From NCBI RefSeq assembly GCF_963678635.1, contig NW_026970967.1, positions 1-26,194 of the forward strand: a stretch of DNA of 26,194 nt, written 5' to 3'. Position 1 is the stretch's first letter, and the number at the start of each line of letters is the position of its first letter. Shown piece after piece: positions 20,637-26,194 of this stretch. The stretch is from Symsagittifera roscoffensis (taxonomy: Eukaryota > Xenacoelomorpha > Acoela > Convolutidae). The translations under genes were made by a program, and so were the position numbers. Under the pieces are notes generated by a model, which was given only the letters and a program-made list of their open reading frames with translations, was not told where the DNA came from and made no database searches.

Positions 20637-20652
20637 GCTGCACTCCATCAGT

Positions 20653-21022
20653 CCCATAGGTTCCAAAATAAAAAAGCAGTCGCATTAGTTCCAAATCTTT
20701 TCAATTGGTCAAAAGACTAAATTAGCCGAGTCTCGGTTTAAGGTTGCCGGTGGGCGCGCTACGCGCGCGTCGCCGCTTCGCGGCGATAACCGGCTCTAAA
20801 TTTCGTATAGAGTCCTACCCTTTGGTGGCAAGCTCGCAACACGTTGGCGCGGCTGCGGCGGTCACTATTCTGCAGCTTGAGTTTATGCTGGTTGAACAGT
20901 AAACAATCAATCCACAAATTCGTTGGCTCAAATTTCAACCAATCAGAATTCAAGAAGATAAATTTTGGAACTTATGCGACTGATTTTTTATTTTGGAACC
21001 TATGAATATTGGAACCTATGGG
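20653..21022. mobile_element. MITE-like element with terminal inverted repeats
   Basis: The left end CCCATAGGTTCCAAAATAAA and the inverted right end (tttattttggaacctatgaa, then ttggaacctatggg) define about 370 bp. The inverted similarity extends inward through GCAGTCGCATTAGTTCCAAA. The right end carries the terminal GGAACCTATG motif twice. The interior is AT-rich except for a GC-rich block at 20726-20790 with three small hairpins. There is no transposase ORF, so it would be non-autonomous. No clear target-site duplication. Confidence 0.7.
20726..20790. other. cluster of three short GC hairpins inside the MITE
   Basis: CCGAGTCTCGG (20726-20736), GCGCGCTACGCGCGC (20754-20768) and CGCCGCTTCGCGGCG (20771-20785) are consecutive near-perfect palindromes in otherwise AT-rich DNA. 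Confidence 0.65.
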
Positions 21023-21864
21023 AATTCACCGACGTTACTTGTGTTAATAATGCAGTAACTGTTTTTTAGTTGATTATGTCGATATCTTGCAACATGAGGT
21101 AGAACAAACACAATTCGCTGCAGTTTAATGGAATAATCTACAGATTTTGTTCAGACGTTTTAGTTAGAGTTTCAGTTTGAGTTGAATTCGATATTTGATA
21201 TACATAAAGCTAACAGACAATTTGTTAATCGATATCATAAGTTTACCATTTGCCTGTTTAGCTTTTTTACTTTCTCAGAAATGGAAAAAATGTATAAGAT
21301 TTACAAAGAGAACGTTAATTTTAAGACGATTCTAAACAAAACTAGGAGGAAATAATTAATAAATTTTGGCGCATTAGTTTTAGTTTTGTTGGAGTATTAG
21401 CCTTTTTCTTTTAGAGTGATTGTAGTTTGGAAAAAGCAAACGGAAAGAGCAAAAATTTCTTCAAAAAATGGTTGACTTAGATTGCTATGGTGATCGATTG
21501 TAGCGAGCGAACAAGCGTTTAAATATACATCACCATTGCGAAAAGAAAGAAAAAAGGCTGCATTTTACCATAGGTCGGAGAATGGGAAAAAAATATTCGC
21601 TTGCATGTAACCGTCCAACGAGTGGTGTTTTTCATTTCTGAGAAATTGTTCAGCGTTGGTAGTCATATGACTGTTTTAAGCTGAATCGCATTTTTGTATT
21701 GTTACACTAGAAGCAATATGCTATAAAACTGCAAAGAAATTTGATGTTTGATAGATTACATTCTTTACGTTTTACCAATCTAAAACTAACTTGTTTTGTC
21801 TATCGACTGAACGAACAAACTTACCATTGATTATTGTTATACAAACACATAATTACCTATTTTA
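21023..21864. other. intergenic or 5' flank of the RNF213-like gene
   Basis: AT-rich sequence with no gene recognised. It should contain the promoter of the downstream gene, but I see no specific motif that I can defend. Confidence 0.4.
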
Positions 21865-21884
21865 TTTTTTTTCCAATTTGTCAG
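21865..21884 (+). other. strong 3' splice acceptor before the start-codon exon
   Basis: A pyrimidine tract (ttttttttccaatttgtcag) ends at 21884, 70 bases upstream of the ATG at 21955. All three frames between this acceptor and the ATG hit a stop, and there is no earlier ATG. An exon starting here would therefore carry a 5' UTR and then the start codon. An upstream non-coding exon or spliced-leader addition are both possible. Confidence 0.45.
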
Positions 21885-21920
21885 CTTTTCGCAATAATTT
21901 CTATTGCATAAAATCCCCAT

Positions 21921-21928
21921 TATAAATT
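21921..21928 (+). promoter_or_regulatory. TATA-box-like sequence near the start codon
   Basis: TATAAATT lies 34 bases upstream of the ATG. If used, transcription would start almost at the ATG. The splice acceptor just upstream offers a competing explanation, and AT-rich DNA gives such matches easily. Confidence 0.2.
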
Positions 21929-21954
21929 GCTCTGTGGAGCAGCCTTCCCTGGAA

Positions 21955-21992
21955 ATGAGTGACCCCTCAGACGGAGAGACAGCCAAAAAGGC
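21955..21992 (+). CDS. start-codon exon of the RNF213-like gene
   Basis: ATG then SDPSDGETAKK plus two bases of a split codon, followed by a perfect donor GTAAGT at 21993-21998. Phase 2 fits both the large exon at 22526 (GC+C, Ala) and an optional exon at 22085 or 22094 (GC+A, Ala). The short acidic/basic leader has no resemblance to RNF213. The frame is open upstream only to 21898. Confidence 0.55.
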
Positions 21993-24900
21993 GTAAGTAA
22001 AAAAATACATTGCTTCTTTCTTTTGACATCTGTCAGAAGGTCATATTCATCACACCCCTCATTTTTTTGTTCATACATTTTCAGATCTTTCAGATGTACG
22101 TGTTGTGTCCATCAAGGCAATGTAGTGCTCTGTTTTTTTTATTTGAGAAGGAAGGAAGTTCAGTTTGATGAAGTTCCGTTTGATTTGAGGCTGCGGAACT
22201 TGTGGAAATGTGTAAATTTTTCAAAAACGCCCAGATTGTCCCCTGGGAAAAAATTTGAAGTACTCATCAAAGTTGTCAAAAAACACGCTGTTAAATCAAT
22301 TTGAAAAGTTATATTTTTGAGCCGCTTTTGTTGCTTGCTGTTGCTTTTCTTGGAATGCTTGAGCAATTTGTGGCTAAAACTGACGTTTTAAACGGTTTCG
22401 TCACATTTGTACCAATGTATGCTTGTACCACTTTTTTATCCATCCTTCTGATTAACGAAATTACTCAATTAATGTCAGGGCTGCACTGTAATTAACACCT
22501 CTGTTATTTACACTGTTATTAACAGCTCTCAAGGACGCAATAGCTTGTCTGACTTCTTGTGGCAGCAATGCTACAACAAGAAATCCAAATCCGCCTTGAT
22601 CGAAGTTTCAACATTTTGCCGAATTCCATCGTCCAAAAACATGAAAGACTGTAATTTGACCCTGATGCAAAAAGAGCAGACGCTAGTGTCACCGGAGAGA
22701 CATTTCGTGATTAATTTGAATGTATTCAAAACCGAAATCGAGTTCGCCGAAAGAGTGAAAGACTTTTACCGAATGGCGGCTAAGCATCCTAATTTTACAA
22801 AAATACTCTTTGTCACATGCTCAAGAGGTCAAAAGTTTGTCCCGCTAATTGCGTCAGCAAAATACAAATTGCAGAATTTGCATACTGATTGCAAGATTCC
22901 AAACTTGTACACTTTGTTCATAGTTGAGCTCCCGAGGAATTGGTACGAGTCAGACTACAGTAGCTTCTCAGTAGGCAAGTGGGAGAGTTTCCACATCGAT
23001 GAGCTCCTAAGAGACGAAGAATATCAAATTCTGTCCGAGGTTGCTATCTCTCAAGGTCAGACGTTGAAAGATCTGTTTGTCCTTGAAAACGGTGAGTGCA
23101 CTAAATTCCAGAAAAAGTTGCTATTTGAGGTTGTATACGACGCGATTGGCGATGCGAACGAAGGTGATAAAGTTCAAAGAGTAATCAATGTTTCACGTTT
23201 GTTTGAGCAACATCATGTTCCAAGTTTGGAAATAATTTTCCTGGAAAAAGCGAGTGCTTTCATCGAGGAATCAGAAGAAAATGAACAAATTAAAGAGTGG
23301 GTCGCACAGAAAGCGGCTAATTTGCAAGATTTGATCGTGGCAGGAACAATTGAGAACGCCTTGTTCAAAGAACTCCAAGCGAAGATAAAACCTCATTTGG
23401 CGGATTTCCTGAAGTTGATCGACTTTAACAACAACATAAAACTGTTATTTGAAGCAAATTGGAGGAAAGAAGCCTGGATGAAACTTTTTACCGTGAAAGA
23501 ACTATGTCGACTCAGACCGCAAAACCCGAAAGAAGTCAAATTTAATTCTCGGTTTCCGTTCAGTTCTGAAATTATTGACAAATTGAACTCAATGTGGATT
23601 GATTCACTGGAAAATTATGCCGATTCTGAGCTCGAAGATTGGCAGTTTTTCGTGGAGAGGTTTAATAATCAGGGAAGGGAACTTGGAAATGAGTTAACTG
23701 AGATTTCAAGCGAAGAAGATGCAGTTGATTCATTTGTTCACGACTTGATCTTGAACGAGTTTTGGTCAATGTGGAACAACAAATGTGTTCAAGCCGAACA
23801 TGTGAAAGTGATCAAAAAGGCACTAAAATCAATCATGAAGAGTAACTTGCCCGAATTCGAAAACCCTACAATAGCTTTTGCTTTTGCGCACTTCAAGAAG
23901 CTTTTGCCTTGTCTGCACAACATATCCCCAATTCTGAAGTATTTCGGATCATTCAAAATTGGAAACCCGGAAAACCCCGAGCAGTTCGTTTCCATGATAA
24001 CTCAAACAGCTCTAGAACAAACTAAATCGATGGCTGAAAAATTGAAGCCGGCCAACATTGATCGTCATACGATCCAAGAGCTAGACCAACAAGTGTCCGT
24101 TTTGAAAATGTGCTCTGGAATTGAACTCGACGATGATAAATTCAAACTCAAGAAATTAACAATGCTTTCAACTTATATGTCACAGATTTCGCACAATCTT
24201 GACGATGCAACTGCTAAAATGGCATGTACAGCATCCGATACGCTCTATAAAGCTGTGAGTTCAAAAACTGCAGATGAATCAATTTTCGGAACCGATAATT
24301 TTCGAAGTCGATTGCTCTTTTGCTTGAATCGATCCGCGGACACAGTTATTCAACATTGCGTCGAGACAGAAACTGGTCTCAAAGACTGTGCATTTTGCAG
24401 AAAACCAGTAACTGCTAAAGGAGCAATTCCTTTCTCACTTCTATGCGCTGGAGGTCACGCAGTGCATGAGTCATGCTTGACTGAGAAAATGGAAAATATT
24501 ACTCAAGGCGAAACGGTCACGTGCAGTTTCTGCCAACAGAGCCTTGATTCTGAGTTGTTACAGGCGAGTATAATGTTTTCGTGTCAAACTGAGCCTCAAA
24601 AATGGAATTGGAAACAGTTTTGGCTGAATATTTCGAATGTATTTCTTGGAATCGTCAAAGAAAACGTGATCGCAATTTGCGAGGAAGAGACGCTCAAAAA
24701 GTACTTGGAAATTTGCGTTGCTCCTAAGAGTAGAACCAGCAAAAAAGACACGGCTTGGATCACGGATCAGACCAGACAAGGTCTTCTGACATTTATTGCG
24801 ACTAGTGAAAAGGGTGAAAATTTGGAAGACATTCTAATGGCGATTATAAACGAGGACAAGGAAACAGGTGCCAATGAAATTGATCTCGGCCGAACATACG

Positions 24901-26194
24901 ATATGCTTCTGTCAGTTTTTGAGTACGTTTACCTCAATGAAAGTCTTCAGGTTACAGATGATCTTAATCGCGGAGAGATTTCTAGCGTTAATCAAATCCG
25001 ATTAGTCGCCGAGTTAAAAATTGCACTATCAGAGTTTATCATCAAATCAGTTGTACCCAATGCTTATAAAGGACCCCAAGGATTCACAGACCAAGTTCCT
25101 AGATTAGTTACAGAAATTTTAAATGATACACGAGAAAGCGCCGAATGCGTTAAGCGATACTTCATTCAGTGTTTATGCCGTGATCATGGAATGGACTTGT
25201 ACCAGCGTGTGAAGACATTCCCTCAACTTGCTCCCCTGATCCCCCAAATTTTGCTCACTTCACAAAGCCAAAGATTTTCAGATATTTTCCTCATCTTTAG
25301 AGGTGCATATCAGACGCCTTTCAGCGAAGTATATACTAGTTTGGTCACCGATGCTAATGAAGGTCTTCAAAGGCTTAGTCAAGTTATGGACGTACAGATG
25401 AAAAACATAGTGGCCTACCGCTTACTCGCAGAAATAAGGTCGAAAGAAAATCGACCAGAGAGCTTTGCACAGTTTGAGGAAGCGATTATGACAAATACAG
25501 TAATACAAGGTTTAAGTAGAAGTGTGATCGATCGAAATGATAGACTCGCCCCAAACATGGACGCTTTAAGGCAGTTTCTGTTTTATTATCAGACATTTTT
25601 GGAGGTCCAAGAAAACTGCGGATTCTTGCAAACGTTCAAGGGCATCTTCAAGGCACGTGGAAGAGCAAATGGACTTTACTTACCGACCTTTCCAGATAGT
25701 GGAACTAGACGTGCTAGAATGATGGGGCAAGCAATTGGACAAGGCTTCACTACTTGGAATCAATATGCAAATGGCCATCTTTACATGATTGGTGATTGTG
25801 GACAAGCTGCTACAGGAGGCACCTGCCCAGACTGCCGAGCTCCTATTGGAGGAGCTGGACATGCCTTACATGCCGGTAATCGATTGGTGGGAAACCGCGA
25901 TGCCAATATCAACGTCGCAAGCGGTCAGGTAGTCACTGGCTATGTACATAACCACAATTTGAACGTCTTCGACAGAGCTTTTCTTAATGAGTTTAATGGA
26001 AATGTGATGCAATTTTTTGTTCACGCCACATTGTACATCTGTAACGGTGACCAAGAAATGCTGGCAAGATTGCGCTCAAATGTGCGAAACTTAGCCAGGA
26101 CTTCTCTCAACAGAAGTGAAGAAGATGCGTTGAAGTTCCTTTTGGCTGTTGTGATCGATTCTACAACAAGAAACATTCAGGGATCTTTTGCGAG
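21955..26194 (+). CDS. RNF213-like E3 ubiquitin ligase module, 3' end beyond window
   Basis: The model joins 21955-21992 to 22526-26194 (both phase 2) and gives at least 1236 codons with no stop. Similarity to RNF213 starts right at the second exon (GRNSLSDFL) and continues through ALIEVSTFCRI, LIASAKYKL and GKWESFHIDELL. A RING finger lies at about residues 634-682, LYLPTFPDS near residue 1060, and an RZ-type zinc finger at about 1093-1125 (IGDCG, TCPDCRAPIGGAGH). RNF213 is a cytosolic giant with six AAA+ units followed by this E3 region. It ubiquitinates proteins and bacterial lipopolysaccharide, the latter through the RZ finger. Here no AAA+ unit or Walker motif is seen upstream, so the product may be the E3 part alone. 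Oddities: RING-H2 ligand pattern, Tyr in place of the first RZ zinc Cys, and one very long exon. Alternatively, upstream exons lie outside the window. Confidence 0.85.
21993..22525 (+). other. intron with a possible alternative terminal exon
   Basis: Acceptors ttcatacattttcag (ends 22084) and atctttcag (ends 22093) are 9 nt apart and both preserve frame. From either, the frame stays open to a TGA at 22302-22304 (including LRRKEVQFDEVPFDLRLRN), giving an 85- or 82-residue product with the first exon. No donor in phase was found to rejoin the E3 exon. Another open frame at 22301-22495 looks hydrophobic but lacks splice support. The intron ends at acceptor ttacactgttattaacag. Confidence 0.3.
22526..26194 (+). 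CDS. large E3-module exon (RING and RZ), open to window end
   Basis: The acceptor AG is at 22524-22525. The frame is closed by TAA at 22470, so the open frame before the exon is short and unlike the family. The exon then runs at least 3,669 bases without a stop. RING ligands: Cys634, Cys637, Cys653, His657, His660, Cys663, Cys679, Cys682. RZ positions: Tyr1093, His1097, Cys1113, Cys1116, plus conserved Cys1104 and the IGG...H tail. Between them is a long helical region, as in RNF213. The last codons (LLAVVIDSTTRNI) match the region after the RZ finger, so several hundred residues probably follow outside the window. Confidence 0.93.
24387..24533 (+). other. RING-H2 finger within the RNF213-like protein
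   Basis: Pattern C-x2-C-x15-C-x3-H-x2-H-x2-C-x15-C-x2-C (CAFC, LLCAGGHAVHESC, CSFC). The position-5 ligand is His, where vertebrate RNF213 has Cys (C3HC4). All eight ligands are present, so zinc binding should be intact. Confidence 0.85.
25755..25862 (+). other. RZ-type zinc finger with a missing first Cys
   Basis: NQYANGHLYMIGDCG then GGTCPDCRAPIGGAGH aligns with the RZ consensus (C-P-x-G-H...IG.CG...C..C...IGG..H) of RNF213 and ZNFX1. The consensus first Cys is TAT (Tyr) at 25764-25766. The His and the C-x2-C pair are kept. Confidence 0.85.

Noticed and set aside
23393-26054. Minus-strand open frames across the RNF213-like exon
   Set aside because: The plus-strand frame is open throughout and has clear RING and RZ motifs. 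The minus frames are shadows.
1-26194. CRISPR array, prophage or bacterial defence system
   Set aside because: No regularly spaced direct repeats with unique spacers. The genes are spliced and of animal type.

Overview
The window is metazoan nuclear DNA. It is AT-rich (about two-thirds A+T by eye), has spliced genes with GTAAGT-type donors and pyrimidine-tract acceptors, and carries long repeat-filled introns and intergenic DNA. The fibrinogen-domain gene, the RNF213-like gene and an animal-type Copia relic suggest an invertebrate animal. The sequence alone does not fix the phylum. There is no bacterial operon structure, rRNA, tRNA or CRISPR.

Layout. 1-4.8 kb is repeat-dominated. It holds one weak small ORF, a fold-back around 1.3 kb, an array of AATCGATTAT-type repeats at 2.57-2.73 kb, a very G-rich tract at 2.79-2.88 kb, and a decayed Ty1/Copia retrotransposon on the minus strand (gag with two zinc knuckles, then the start of the protease, about 3.0-4.1 kb). 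The element's tRNA-primer site and a candidate LTR follow at 4.18-4.50 kb. 4.8-7.4 kb is non-coding and contains three diverged copies of a unit of about 0.7 kb.

7.5-17.0 kb is a plus-strand gene in at least five visible exons. It appears to encode a type II membrane protein: a cytoplasmic tail of about 60 residues, one membrane segment, coiled-coil exons and a C-terminal fibrinogen-related (FBG) domain, with a polyadenylation signal. Its introns hold a LINE reverse-transcriptase relic and small inverted repeats. 17.5-18.0 kb has two long CT microsatellites. 18.0-19.6 kb has no recognisable gene. 20.05-21.02 kb is a cluster of transposon ends, including a 74-bp-armed palindrome and a MITE of about 370 bp with GC-rich internal hairpins.

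21.9-26.2 kb (running off the end) is a plus-strand gene related to RNF213, the giant AAA+ ubiquitin ligase. A short first exon with the start codon is phase-compatible with one uninterrupted exon of more than 3.6 kb. That exon starts inside the E3 module and contains a RING finger and an RZ-type zinc finger. No AAA+ motor exons are visible upstream. The RZ finger has Tyr where the first zinc-binding Cys normally sits. Its E3-only layout, long open exon and altered RZ finger make this gene the most notable thing in the window.

Both real genes belong to families used in innate immunity (fibrinogen-related recognition proteins and RNF213-type ligases), so this may be an immune-type locus. That is inference from family membership. 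Nothing in the sequence shows that the two genes act together.
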